The notes under the pieces are model-generated. The model was given only the letters and a program-made list of their open reading frames with translations, had not been told where the DNA came from and made no database searches. Positions 7,290 to 14,386 of a DNA stretch of 27,701 nucleotides are shown here, piece after piece (position 1 is the first letter of the stretch; every line of letters starts with the position of its first letter). The stretch covers positions 1 through 27,701 of the forward strand of contig JAABYK010000021.1 of NCBI GenBank assembly GCA_011775825.1, read 5' to 3'. Source of the stretch: Candidatus Zhuqueibacterota bacterium. GTDB taxonomy: Bacteria; Zhuqueibacterota; Zhuqueibacteria; Oceanimicrobiales; Oceanimicrobiaceae. The position numbers and the translations under genes were made by a program.

Positions 7290-7649
7290 ATGTCGTCTTT
7301 AGAGATTACTGACAGACAAAATAAAAGATACACGAAAGTGCCCTGGATTCTTAGTCTGGCTACTGCCACTTTTTGGGGATGCGTGTTTTGGTTCTTAGGC
7401 CAATTGCACGGCATGTGGAATATGTACGAGGGAGAGTTCCCTTTAATATTTGCATCGTTACTCCAAATAACAAAGACGAATCTCTCTGTCATGCAGGCGT
7501 TGTTATTTGCTGCGCTCGACGGTGCTGTTGCGGGATGGCTATTGGGCTGGCTGTTTCGGTTTTTTCTCAGGCGCATGCCAACTGCAAACACAAATCAGAA
7601 CACAAAAACCCAAAGGAAAGGAGAAAACAGGAATGAGTTATGTCTTTAG
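7290..7649 (+). CDS. Small two-helix membrane protein, unknown function
   Basis: A 119-residue protein with AAGGGA six bases before its ATG. It has two membrane segments: about residues 18-41 (WILSLATATFWGCVFWFLG) and about 70-92 (LLFAALDGAVAGWLLGWLF). The second is Gly/Ala-rich and ends in an aromatic-basic RFFLRR. The C-terminal 28 residues are polar and probably disordered. The arrangement of a first hydrophobic helix, a loop and a second helix with a D-G-x3-G-x3-G-x-L-F pattern resembles the DUF5676/holin-like small proteins in the same window, so it may be a distant relative; this is inference from layout. It lies between the first His-rich protein and the Met-rich exported protein. Confidence 0.55.
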   Translation: MSSLEITDRQNKRYTKVPWILSLATATFWGCVFWFLGQLHGMWNMYEGEFPLIFASLLQITKTNLSVMQALLFAALDGAVAGWLLGWLFRFFLRRMPTANTNQNTKTQRKGENRNELCL

Positions 7650-7738
7650 CAAAACAAACCAACTTCGTTCGAACAAGTTTTGAAGAAAGACACTGACGAA
7701 TCATAGAACTTACCTAACCTCGAAAGGAGGATGTCATC

Positions 7739-8371
7739 ATGAAACAACTGACTTTCCTAATTATGGCTGTAAGCCTTTTGTCTATTTCTCAGGTCTCAAT
7801 GGCGCAGAAAAAGCCAACGGACCCCACCAAACAAAAACAGACGATGGAGATGATGCAAGACTCCACCATGATGAGCATGATGATGGAGCACATCGCCAAA
7901 GACGACCACATGCGCAACATGATGATGCATAAGATGATGCAGTCTGTCAAAGGTGATGAGGCCGAGATGATGGAGATATGTAAGGCCATGATCGCGGATC
8001 AAGACATGCATTCCATGATGATGAAGATGATGAAAGGCGACATGGGCATGATGGAGCCGGAATCGATGCAGAAACAGGACGAAAAAGAAGGTCATGAACA
8101 GCATCATCAAGGACAGGGAAGCGAGACACAAACCTCTGACAGTGGACGCGAAGTGCTCATCAGGTTCAAGCCAGATGCCAAAGCGGTACAAATCAAGGCC
8201 ATGTCTGAGGACATCGGCATGCAGCAAGTGAAAGAGATCAAGGCGCTGAACCTACGCGTGTTCAAAATCACCTCGGACAAAAGCCTGGACGAGGTCATCG
8301 AACACTGCAAACAGGAACCGTTTGTGGAGTATGCCGAGCCGAATCAAACCTACAAGACGCAGGAGAAGTGA
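7739..8371 (+). CDS. Exported Met-rich protein with C-terminal subtilase-type prodomain
   Basis: A 210-residue secreted protein behind AAAGGAGG. Residues 1-22 are a signal peptide (cleavage likely after VSMA). Residues 36-110 contain 27 methionines in 75 residues, in MM and MMM runs with interspersed His, a pattern of Cu(I)-binding periplasmic proteins. Residues 111-134 are a polar His/Gln linker. Residues 136-206 match the N-terminal prodomain of fervidolysin-like subtilases: REVLIRFKPDAKAV, then QVKEIKALNLRVFKI, then EPFVEYAEPNQTY. That fold normally inhibits and chaperones an S8 protease, but no protease domain follows and none is encoded nearby. The protein may use the domain as a binder or inhibitor module. 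A hairpin terminator follows the stop within 10 bases. Confidence 0.75.
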   Translation: MKQLTFLIMAVSLLSISQVSMAQKKPTDPTKQKQTMEMMQDSTMMSMMMEHIAKDDHMRNMMMHKMMQSVKGDEAEMMEICKAMIADQDMHSMMMKMMKGDMGMMEPESMQKQDEKEGHEQHHQGQGSETQTSDSGREVLIRFKPDAKAVQIKAMSEDIGMQQVKEIKALNLRVFKITSDKSLDEVIEHCKQEPFVEYAEPNQTYKTQEK

Positions 8372-8379
8372 GTGACCAA

Positions 8380-8412
8380 CCTCCCGCGGGTTCAAAACCT
8401 GCGGGAGGCTTT
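8380..8412 (+). terminator. Hairpin terminator after the Met-rich gene
   Basis: The arms at 8380-8392 and 8396-8408 pair over 13 bases with a single G/T-type mismatch (cctcccgcgggtt with aacctgcgggagg), with a three-base loop, followed by a short cttt. It starts 9 bases after the stop codon. The T-tract is weak, so it may also act as an RNA 3' stabiliser or REP-like palindrome. Confidence 0.6.
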
Positions 8413-8568
8413 CAGGCAAACGATATTCCACTTAGTCCTTCACACAATAGTCCGCAGTTTGTCTGACGAATATTCTACATTCTAAAGCCTTTCTAGCGAG
8501 GCCTCTTGAGACGTGAACCGTCAGAATAACCTGGTTACAGAAATATAGACTTGGCGTTAAGTTAAGAC
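8413..8568. other. Upstream part of a 200-base gene-free region
   Basis: No gene or RNA structure could be supported here. It contains a short direct repeat of agacttg at about 8547 and 8566, next to the promoter-like site that follows; this could be an operator half-site pair but is too short to call. Confidence 0.3.
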
Positions 8569-8598
8569 TTGACACAGCATTTAAAAATAAAATAAACA
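8569..8598 (+). promoter_or_regulatory. Putative promoter for the DUF2231 / ferric-reductase-like genes
   Basis: A perfect TTGACA (8569-8574) is followed by A/T-rich -10 candidates: ATAAAC at 8592-8597 with a 17-base spacer, and TAAAAT at 8588-8593 with a short spacer. It lies about 20-45 bases before the ATG at 8615, just after the gene-free gap and terminator that separate this unit from the Met-rich gene. The -10 is poor, so this is tentative. Confidence 0.35.
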
Positions 8599-8614
8599 GA
8601 ATTTAAGGACCACT

Positions 8615-9202
8615 ATGGATATTTTATCAGGATTGCAAAACGTAGAAAACATTCATCCTTTGTTTGTGCATTTTCCCATTGCTTTGGTATTGGTGACGCT
8701 TCTTTTCGAAACGATGTGGTGGTTCACCAAAAGAGAATCATTTAGGAAAACAGCGACCTATTTGCTCTATTTGGGCGCTCTTTCGGCTGTGGCAGCGGTC
8801 ATCACTGGTTACCTCGCATCGAACGGCCTGGGGCACGATGCGCCAGGGCATGAGTTCGTGCACGAGCACCGGGATGTCATGCTCTGGATGAGCGGATTGC
8901 TGGTTGCCGCCACATTGCTGGTGCTCTTCGTGCGTGCCTTTCGTGAAGGCCAATGGCGCCGCTTGTTCATTTTGCCGCTGCTTGTCATTAGTGGGCTGCT
9001 GATTAATGGCGCTGATAAAGGCGGACGTCTGGTGTTCGAATACGGCACGGGTGTGAGAGCAGTGTCCGAAGCGCCTCATGAAGAAACGGAAGGCCATGAA
9101 CCTGGAGAGGAGACGACTGAACAGAATTCGGGACATTCGGCGTCCGTTCCCGATTCAAGCCAAGAATCATCAGGGCACGCGGATGAGGGGCATGTGAATT
9201 AG
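8615..9202 (+). CDS. DUF2231 family membrane protein
   Basis: A 195-residue protein with AAGGA five bases upstream. It opens with the DUF2231 hallmark NIHPLFVHFPIALV (about residues 12-25), in which two histidines flank a Pro at the membrane face. Four membrane helices span about residues 18-38, 47-67, 88-106 and 116-130, ending in INGADKGGRLVFEYG. Residues 150-195 are an unusual soluble tail rich in His, Glu and Ser, absent from the core family and possibly metal-binding. The conserved histidines suggest heme or redox partnership, but the family's function is unproven. It is 47 bases ahead of the ferric-reductase-like gene, so the two are likely co-transcribed and may form one membrane redox system. 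Confidence 0.8.
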   Translation: MDILSGLQNVENIHPLFVHFPIALVLVTLLFETMWWFTKRESFRKTATYLLYLGALSAVAAVITGYLASNGLGHDAPGHEFVHEHRDVMLWMSGLLVAATLLVLFVRAFREGQWRRLFILPLLVISGLLINGADKGGRLVFEYGTGVRAVSEAPHEETEGHEPGEETTEQNSGHSASVPDSSQESSGHADEGHVN

Positions 9203-9249
9203 ATAAACGGATTGCTGGGCCTTTTACTAAACGGTAAAGTTAGCGAGTC

Positions 9250-9984
9250 ATGCTTACTCACAAGAACAAAAATGAATTACATTTCATTCAAAGTGCCGGA
9301 GGACGTAAGGCGGCGCTCAGGCAGGAAAAGGGGTTAGTTTGGAATGCGGCGGTTCTCATCGCGCTGTATTTTCTGTTGCTGGTCATGCCCTTGATTCTGA
9401 CGACCGTGTTCAGACCTCAAACCGACCACCTTTTTATTTATGAGCTAGGCAAGAACTTCGCTGTACTGGGCTATACTGCCCTCATTCTGCAGTTTGTGTT
9501 GTCAGCCCGCTTGAAGTGGATTGAAAAACCATTCGGGTTGGATATCGTGTTACAGTTTCATCGGATGATGGGCGTTGTTGTTGTAGTGTTGTTTCTTCTG
9601 CATCCGCTGCTCCTGGCACTAAGTGAGAAGCGCTGGATATTATTGTATGATTTTGATGTTTCCTGGTTCATTTGGACAGGCAGGGTAGTTTTACTGCTGA
9701 TACTCTTTCATGTTGTTGTGAGTGCCTTTCGAAGCTTGCTACGACTCGACTTCGAAAATTGGCGATCTCTCCACAACATCCTGGCAGTCATTCTTATCGC
9801 AGGCGGGTTCCTGCACAGTTGGTTTGCTGGCGGCGACCTGAGGCTCTTGCCTATACAGATTCTATGGGTGGGGCTGCTGGCTCTGGCAATCGGGATTTTC
9901 CTCGAACACCGCTGGTGGGGTCAAAAGAGGAGGTTTCGCATCATTGATGTGCTCCAGGAGACCCACAATGTTTGGGACGATTAA
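9250..9984 (+). CDS. Ferric-reductase/NADPH-oxidase-like heme membrane domain (5' half of a split gene)
   Basis: A 244-residue polytopic protein with about six membrane helices. Two helices carry the bis-heme histidine pairs of the ferric reductase/NOX family, each pair 14 residues apart: FHRMMG...LLHPLL and SLHNIL...FLHSWF. The end reads RFRIIDVLQETHNVW and then stops after two aspartates, exactly where the FAD domain should begin. The missing continuation, TIKMAPQEE, is found in the next frame at 9977 onward. Removing one G from GGG at 9974-9976 would join the frames into one protein of about 468 residues. The likely reaction is transfer of electrons from NAD(P)H through FAD and two b hemes across the membrane to metal or oxygen. 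The start ATG has only a weak ribosome binding site. Confidence 0.8.
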   Translation: MLTHKNKNELHFIQSAGGRKAALRQEKGLVWNAAVLIALYFLLLVMPLILTTVFRPQTDHLFIYELGKNFAVLGYTALILQFVLSARLKWIEKPFGLDIVLQFHRMMGVVVVVLFLLHPLLLALSEKRWILLYDFDVSWFIWTGRVVLLLILFHVVVSAFRSLLRLDFENWRSLHNILAVILIAGGFLHSWFAGGDLRLLPIQILWVGLLALAIGIFLEHRWWGQKRRFRIIDVLQETHNVWDD

Positions 9985-10642
9985 AATGGCACCACAGGAG
10001 GAAGTTGATTCTTTTGATTATTTGCCGGGACAATTCCACTTTATTAAGCTCTATCGTGGCAAAAATTTACCTGTAGAGGAGCATCCATTCACCATATCTT
10101 CCTCACCAACGCAGCAAGGGATCCTCGCCTCTACAATAAAGACGTCAGGTGATTTCACCACAACAATCCAGTACACGATGCCAGGCGATTTAGCGCGTGT
10201 ACAGGGTCCATTCGGGAGGTTTTGCTATCTTTTACATCCTCAGAAACGAGATATGGTCTTTATCGCCGGCGGCGTTGGCATTACACCGCTAATGAGCATG
10301 TTGCGCTATATGCAGGACGCCGGGGAAGACAGACGAGTGTTATTGTTTTATGTCAACAAAACCCGACGAGATATTATCTTCCACGACGAACTTCATGAAA
10401 TTGAAAAGGCGGGGTCTCTGAATTTAGAGGTTATTTATGTCTTGAGTCGGCCGGATACAGATTGGGGCGGAGAAATCGGTTATCTGAATGGCAAAAAGAT
10501 TCAGCGTTATTGCGGCAACGGTCTAGCAGACAAGGAATTCTATCTGTGCGGGCCTCAGCAGATGATGCGGCAGCTCATCCCAGACCTGCGGAATCTGGGT
10601 GTGCCAGAGAGCCAGATTCATTTTGAAAAATTTTTCTTATGA
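9968..10642 (+). CDS. FAD/NAD(P)H-binding oxidoreductase domain (3' half of the split ferric-reductase-like gene)
   Basis: A 224-residue flavoprotein domain from the ATG at 9968, which has AGGAG 7 bases upstream (9956-9960) and overlaps the preceding gene by 17 bases. Motifs in order are FDYLPGQFHFIKLYRG, EHPFTISSSP (FAD isoalloxazine binding), GPFGRFCYL, FIAGGVGITPLMSMLRYM (pyridine nucleotide phosphate loop), and YLCGPQQMM near the end. These are the FAD and NAD(P)H lobes of the ferric reductase/NOX family. Without the frameshift these residues would continue the upstream membrane protein. Either it is translated independently and assembles with the heme domain, or the gene is disrupted, or the base call is wrong. 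The good ribosome binding site makes separate translation possible. Confidence 0.75.
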   Translation: MFGTIKMAPQEEVDSFDYLPGQFHFIKLYRGKNLPVEEHPFTISSSPTQQGILASTIKTSGDFTTTIQYTMPGDLARVQGPFGRFCYLLHPQKRDMVFIAGGVGITPLMSMLRYMQDAGEDRRVLLFYVNKTRRDIIFHDELHEIEKAGSLNLEVIYVLSRPDTDWGGEIGYLNGKKIQRYCGNGLADKEFYLCGPQQMMRQLIPDLRNLGVPESQIHFEKFFL

Positions 10643-10657
10643 AAAGGAGTTGAAAAA

Positions 10658-10798
10658 ATGAAGCGCTTGAAAAAACTGAAATGGGTGACCACAATGACTA
10701 TTATTTGGCTAATTCTATCGGCCTTGAGCATCGCTATCATACGCAGTACCAGTCAACAAAGGAAAGAACAACATGCCAGACATGAACAGCAAGGATAG
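10658..10798 (+). CDS. 46-residue single-span membrane peptide
   Basis: A small gene starting at the ATG at 10658, with AAAAGGAG at 10642-10649, 15 bases after the stop of the oxidoreductase gene. The peptide has a basic start (MKRLKKLKW), one membrane helix (about residues 12-28, IIWLILSALSIAII) and a polar C-terminal tail rich in Gln, Arg, Lys and His. The ribosome binding site and helix placement support a real gene, perhaps a small subunit or stabiliser of the ferric-reductase-like complex by analogy with other short subunits of redox complexes. No family is recognised. Confidence 0.5.
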   Translation: MKRLKKLKWVTTMTIIWLILSALSIAIIRSTSQQRKEQHARHEQQG

Positions 10799-10852
10799 CC
10801 AGAATAGTGAGAAAATGAGAATAAGCTGCAAATCTCGCACGATAGTCTACAG

Positions 10853-10880
10853 TTGTTTGGAGAATGTGCTTGATTACAAT
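10853..10880 (+). promoter_or_regulatory. Weak promoter candidate before the multicopper oxidase gene
   Basis: TTGTTT (10853-10858) and TACAAT (10875-10880) are separated by 16 bases. Transcription would begin close to the GAGGAGGG ribosome binding site, leaving a very short leader. The match to consensus is partial and could be chance. Confidence 0.25.
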
Positions 10881-10900
10881 TTTTTTGAGGAGGGTTAATT

Positions 10901-12094
10901 ATGAAGCGAAGAGAATTTTTAGCCACCAGTGCAGCTTTGACGGCAGCGGGGCTGTTGCCAGGGACTCTGCTTTCTGAAGCTGTGAAGCAAGAAAATGAAA
11001 AGAAGTTTCCGAAACCCTTGGAATTTCAGATGGTTGGGGACACGAAAGAATTTGAACTGTTCATCGACATCGCCCAGCAGGAGCCGGTGCCGGAGTTTGA
11101 GTTCCACACCTTGTCTTTTAACAATCAGATACCCGGCCCGGAAATCCGAGTAAATCGGGGCGACAAGGTGCGGGTCAAATTCAAGAACAAAACCGAATTG
11201 AACCACACCATCCACTGGCATGGTTTGCATGTGCCCTGGCGCATGGACGGCGTACCCTATGTGACTCAAATGCCGGTAATGTCGCAACAGGAGTTTGTCT
11301 ACGAATTTGTGGCCGAACCGTATGGCACCCACTTCTACCACTGCCACTGGGGTACGTTGCTGCACATGCAGTCGGGCATGTTTGGCAGCATCATCATCGA
11401 AGAACCGAAGGACGATCCCATCAAGAAGAAATTCCCTTACGAGCGTGAATACACCCTGATTTATTCCGCCCACGATACCAATTTCATTCGCGGAGAATTG
11501 AACTACATGTTGGATCGCATGAAGGAGCGGATGTATCTAATGAAAAATGGCCGGTTCGATAAAGAACGCTTTGCCACGTTTGATACCAAAGAGCAGTTTC
11601 TGGAAGCCATTAAAAATGGTTACAGCCCACCTTATACGATAAACCGCAGAGCGCCCTCGGAACTCCCGCAGCCGCAGTGGTTTACCGTAAACGGCAAAAG
11701 TTATCCCATGACGCCAACGCTCTATATCAACGAAGGTGAAAATATCCGCGTGCGCTTGATCAACGCCGGTCAGTTGGAGCATTCTCTACATCTGCATGGC
11801 CATGATTTCTGGCTGGTCTGCGACGACGGACTTCCGGTTCCGCAACCCTGGCAGCAGAATACAGCTCGCCTGAGTCCCGGCAAGACGCTTGACATTATCA
11901 TTGAGGGCAAAAATCGGGGCATTTGGACTTTCCATGATCACGATACCAGCCGGGTTACGAATAATGGTTTGTACCCAGGGGGGACTCTGATGGCGCTGGT
12001 CTACGAAGATATGCCGCCCGAGGAAGCCGAGTTAGATATGATGGCCAAGAAAATGGGTCTGAAATCGTTACCGATTGTGGCGCTGGATGAGTAA
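10901..12094 (+). CDS. Two-domain multicopper oxidase, Tat-exported
   Basis: A 397-residue protein with GAGGAGGG before the ATG. The start MKRREFLATSAALTAAG is a twin-arginine signal, so it is exported folded. Domain 1 has HTIHWHGLH (residues 102-110) and FYHCHWGTLLHMQSGM (145-160), which supplies type-1 copper ligands C148, H155 and M160. Domain 2 has HSLHLHGHDFW (about 293) and FHDHDTSRVTNNG (about 343): the histidines of the trinuclear centre are kept but the second type-1 Cys is an Asp. A type-1 site only in domain 1 matches the type C two-domain multicopper oxidases, which work as trimers. The likely role is periplasmic oxidation of Cu(I) or phenolics with oxygen. It is followed 46 bases later by an outer-membrane barrel gene. 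Confidence 0.88.
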   Translation: MKRREFLATSAALTAAGLLPGTLLSEAVKQENEKKFPKPLEFQMVGDTKEFELFIDIAQQEPVPEFEFHTLSFNNQIPGPEIRVNRGDKVRVKFKNKTELNHTIHWHGLHVPWRMDGVPYVTQMPVMSQQEFVYEFVAEPYGTHFYHCHWGTLLHMQSGMFGSIIIEEPKDDPIKKKFPYEREYTLIYSAHDTNFIRGELNYMLDRMKERMYLMKNGRFDKERFATFDTKEQFLEAIKNGYSPPYTINRRAPSELPQPQWFTVNGKSYPMTPTLYINEGENIRVRLINAGQLEHSLHLHGHDFWLVCDDGLPVPQPWQQNTARLSPGKTLDIIIEGKNRGIWTFHDHDTSRVTNNGLYPGGTLMALVYEDMPPEEAELDMMAKKMGLKSLPIVALDE

Positions 12095-12140
12095 TATTTA
12101 AATTTCGGGATTGATGAAAACTAAAAAGGAGGCTTGTGAG

Positions 12141-13337
12141 ATGTTTAAGCAAAAATTATTTCTAAGCTTGTTTAGCGCTGTAATCATGTTTGCGCTGAAG
12201 TATCCGGCCTACCCTCAGGTCACTCCGGAAATTCAGTTGGGTGCGAGAGGGGTCATGTCTTTCAATGTGGATCGCGCTTCGGGCGAGACCGCTTCCGCGG
12301 TTAATGATTTTTCCGACAGCGGACCGCTTGTCGGTTTTCGCCAGAAGCTCTATAACAATTTTCGTGGACAGCTTGTAATCGGATTTCAATTCCCGGATGC
12401 CGACTCCGACTTAGGGCAACTCTTCTTTCATCAGGTATTTCTAAAAATCGAAGACCAATCCAATATTCTAAAAATGGGTCGCTCCCGTGTCAGAACAGCC
12501 CTTATTGAATTCCCTACTTTGCGGGATGACGATGCGCTGCATTTTACCGATGTTTTGAATCCCTTTTCCGCAGGCGAGAACAGCGAAGATAACCAGTATG
12601 GCAACGTGTTGGAAGGGACGCACATATTTGGCCAGCGTTACTGGCTGCGGCTGCACGGCGAGCATTTCACAGAAACGCCCACCGCGCCGGGCGCTGCGGA
12701 AACGGATTTCAGCCTGAACGCCATCGGGCTCTCTTTTGCATACCGCGTGCCCGCAAGCCAGAGATGGAATCGTCCGATTCTTGACCAGGTTGGTATCAGC
12801 TTCAACAATTTTTTGACCAATCGTCCCGGAGATTTCAGTGAATTTGAGCAAGCCTTGAAGAACATTATTGTTTCGACTGTTGTAAATGTAAAACCCAATC
12901 CCATGCACTTCTTGGATGTACGGCATCAAACGATTTACAATGTGGGCTTCGGTGAATTCACCGAACTGAACGAATACGCTGATCTGGCGCGTACTAAAGC
13001 AATTGGGACGTTCACCTCGCTGCGCTACCTTTATCGCAGTTTAGAGCGCCCCACGATGCAATTGGCGCTTTCTTTCGGCTACAAGACCTTTCCTGATCTG
13101 GCAAATGCGACTGAACAATTCCAGGTTGTCGCCAATGGCTTTTATCGATTAGGTGAAAATTTTGATGTAGGCTTGCAGTTTCAATATCAAAAGTTCAACG
13201 GCGATTTAAGAGGAATCTTAGGAAGTAATGAAGCGCGCATCCAATTTGCCTTGATTTACTCTATCGACCAGTTGTGGAACAACCAGTTTGACGACCGGGA
13301 CTCGCTGTTGAATCTGGAACATGGGTATATTCCTTAG
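12141..13337 (+). CDS. Outer-membrane beta-barrel protein (porin-like), unknown substrate
   Basis: A 398-residue protein from the ATG at 12141, chosen because AAGGAGG lies 9 bases upstream and a signal peptide follows at once (MFKQKLFLSLFSAVIMFALK, cleavage near AYPQ). The mature part is a run of alternating amphipathic strands with aromatic girdles, such as LVGFRQKLYNNFRGQLVIGF and QLALSFGYKTF, and ends in a strand-like segment. This is the profile of a 14-18-strand outer-membrane barrel. I do not recognise a specific family. Placement right after the multicopper oxidase suggests a channel or secretion partner for copper or oxidase substrates; this is inferred only from context. Confidence 0.65.
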   Translation: MFKQKLFLSLFSAVIMFALKYPAYPQVTPEIQLGARGVMSFNVDRASGETASAVNDFSDSGPLVGFRQKLYNNFRGQLVIGFQFPDADSDLGQLFFHQVFLKIEDQSNILKMGRSRVRTALIEFPTLRDDDALHFTDVLNPFSAGENSEDNQYGNVLEGTHIFGQRYWLRLHGEHFTETPTAPGAAETDFSLNAIGLSFAYRVPASQRWNRPILDQVGISFNNFLTNRPGDFSEFEQALKNIIVSTVVNVKPNPMHFLDVRHQTIYNVGFGEFTELNEYADLARTKAIGTFTSLRYLYRSLERPTMQLALSFGYKTFPDLANATEQFQVVANGFYRLGENFDVGLQFQYQKFNGDLRGILGSNEARIQFALIYSIDQLWNNQFDDRDSLLNLEHGYIP

Positions 13338-13389
13338 GATAACCATCACTTTACACAAGAATGAACCGATGGAAAAGGAGGTGATTGGC

Positions 13390-13536
13390 ATGACAAAAGA
13401 CCCTGTCTGCGGCATGCAAATAGATGAAAAGAACGCCGCCGCAAAAATGGAGCACATGGGCAAGACCTACTACTTCTGCTCGGAGTCGTGCAAAAAAGAG
13501 TTCGAAAGCGGTCCGCACCAATACATGCATAAGTAG
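13390..13536 (+). CDS. Stand-alone YHS domain protein, copy 1
   Basis: A 48-residue protein from the ATG at 13390, preceded by AAGGAGGTGATT, an almost perfect match to the 16S rRNA tail. It is a complete YHS domain: KDPVCGMQID, then GKTYYFCSESCKKEF, then P-x-x-Y at the end. YHS domains occur in copper-transporting ATPases and in metal-resistance islands, where the four cysteines are thought to bind or sense metal. Its Cys pattern is CGM...C...C. It lies 52 bases after the barrel gene and is followed within 20 bases by a strong terminator, so it closes the multicopper oxidase unit. A relative is at 14198-14359. Confidence 0.8.
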   Translation: MTKDPVCGMQIDEKNAAAKMEHMGKTYYFCSESCKKEFESGPHQYMHK

Positions 13537-13554
13537 GCCAGGCTTAGAGCGCCT

Positions 13555-13591
13555 AACCCTGACGAGGGTTCGGAACCCTCGTCAGGGTTTT
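13555..13591 (+). terminator. Strong 17-bp palindromic terminator
   Basis: The arms 13555-13571 and 13573-13589 are perfectly complementary over 17 bases (core ccctgacgagggttc), and a run of T follows to 13591. It ends the oxidase-barrel-YHS unit. The near-perfect palindrome is also typical of dispersed REP-like repeats, so copies elsewhere in the genome are possible. Confidence 0.8.
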
Positions 13592-13635
13592 GACCCACCA
13601 ATAATCATTCAGTAAAAGAAGGAAGGAAGTCGAAC

Positions 13636-14130
13636 ATGTGCTGTCTAAGGAAATATCTACCGTTGTTCATCATTTCAACATGGGCATTCATGGCATGCAG
13701 TGAGAAGCCGTCCACAACCCAATTACCCGACCAACTCGCCGATTTGCATTTGGCGCGCATGGAAAAAGATGAGGTGGCAAAAAGCAAGCTGAGCCGGATG
13801 CACCACGGCGTTGATTTTGCCGAGTACGAGAGCGTAATTGGCACGTACCGAGAAGGAGAAAATGCAGCCACTGTGTATCTGACCATTTTTGACGATGACG
13901 AAAAATCGGCCCAGATGATGTCAAGAATGGTGAAAAATCTTAAGGCGCAAAAATCATCGGAATTTTCATATACGAAGGAATTTGAACGGGAAGGGAAAGT
14001 CATTCATTCGGCGGCTGGCGCAGGCGAGTCCCACTACTTTTTCCGGGATGGCAGAAAAAACATCTGGATTTCGGCACCACCAATGCTGGGTGAGATGGTC
14101 TTGAATGACTTTCTAGCCAGGTCGAAATGA
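13636..14130 (+). CDS. Lipoprotein of unknown function
   Basis: A 164-residue protein with GGAAGGAAG upstream. The N-terminus is a lipoprotein signal with the lipobox FMAC and acylated Cys at residue 21. The mature domain (about 40-164) is alpha/beta with TVYLTIFDDDEKSAQMMSRM, FSYTKEFEREGKVIHSAA and SHYFFRDGRKNIWISAPP. This resembles a small ferredoxin-like or anchored periplasmic sensor fold but matches no family I can name. It lies between the two YHS genes, so a link to metal handling is likely by context only. Confidence 0.65.
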   Translation: MCCLRKYLPLFIISTWAFMACSEKPSTTQLPDQLADLHLARMEKDEVAKSKLSRMHHGVDFAEYESVIGTYREGENAATVYLTIFDDDEKSAQMMSRMVKNLKAQKSSEFSYTKEFEREGKVIHSAAGAGESHYFFRDGRKNIWISAPPMLGEMVLNDFLARSK

Positions 14131-14131
14131 T

Positions 14132-14160
14132 CTGTCATTTGTTTGTTTTGAATCTATAAT
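14132..14160 (+). promoter_or_regulatory. Putative sigma-70-type promoter for the second YHS gene
   Basis: A consensus -10 TATAAT (14155-14160) has CTGTCA (14132-14137) 17 bases upstream, four of six matches to TTGACA. The predicted start near 14167 leaves a leader of about 30 bases with GAGGTGA before the ATG at 14198. Confidence 0.45.
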
Positions 14161-14197
14161 AGCGAGAAACTTTCAAATTTCTAAAGAGGTGAGTCTT

Positions 14198-14359
14198 ATG
14201 GCAAAAGACCCAGTTTGTGGAATGGAAGTCGATGTCCAAACCACTCAAAACAAATGCGAATACAAAGCAAAAATGTACTACTTCTGCACGCCGTTGTGCA
14301 TGGTGACTTTTCAAAATGATCCGGAGAAGTATTTGAAGAATTCAAATGGGGAACGCTAA
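14198..14359 (+). CDS. Stand-alone YHS domain protein, copy 2
   Basis: A 53-residue protein from the ATG at 14198, with GAGGTGA a few bases upstream. It shows KDPVCGMEVD, then KAKMYYFCTPLCMVTFQNDP and EKYLK. This is the same YHS fold and Cys spacing as the protein at 13390-13536 but clearly diverged (about half of the residues shared by eye), so it is an old duplicate rather than a recent copy. It carries one extra Cys (NKCEYK). It appears to have its own promoter and precedes the reductase-methyltransferase gene by 27 bases. Confidence 0.8.
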   Translation: MAKDPVCGMEVDVQTTQNKCEYKAKMYYFCTPLCMVTFQNDPEKYLKNSNGER

Positions 14360-14386
14360 GCTTTTTGGGCAATTGTGGAGCGTAAA

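Noticed and set aside
7796..8227. A 143-codon His-rich minus-strand frame opposite the Met-rich gene
   Set aside because: The histidines are the reverse reading of the many ATG codons (CAT), so it is an artefact of the Met-rich gene.
9222..9242. A short tttac/gtaaa palindrome before the ferric-reductase-like gene
   Set aside because: The stem is only 5 bases and has no T-tract; it is too weak to call a terminator.
10782..10898. A 38-codon + strand frame between the membrane peptide and the multicopper oxidase
   Set aside because: No ribosome binding site and no membrane or motif pattern; it overlaps the peptide gene's end.
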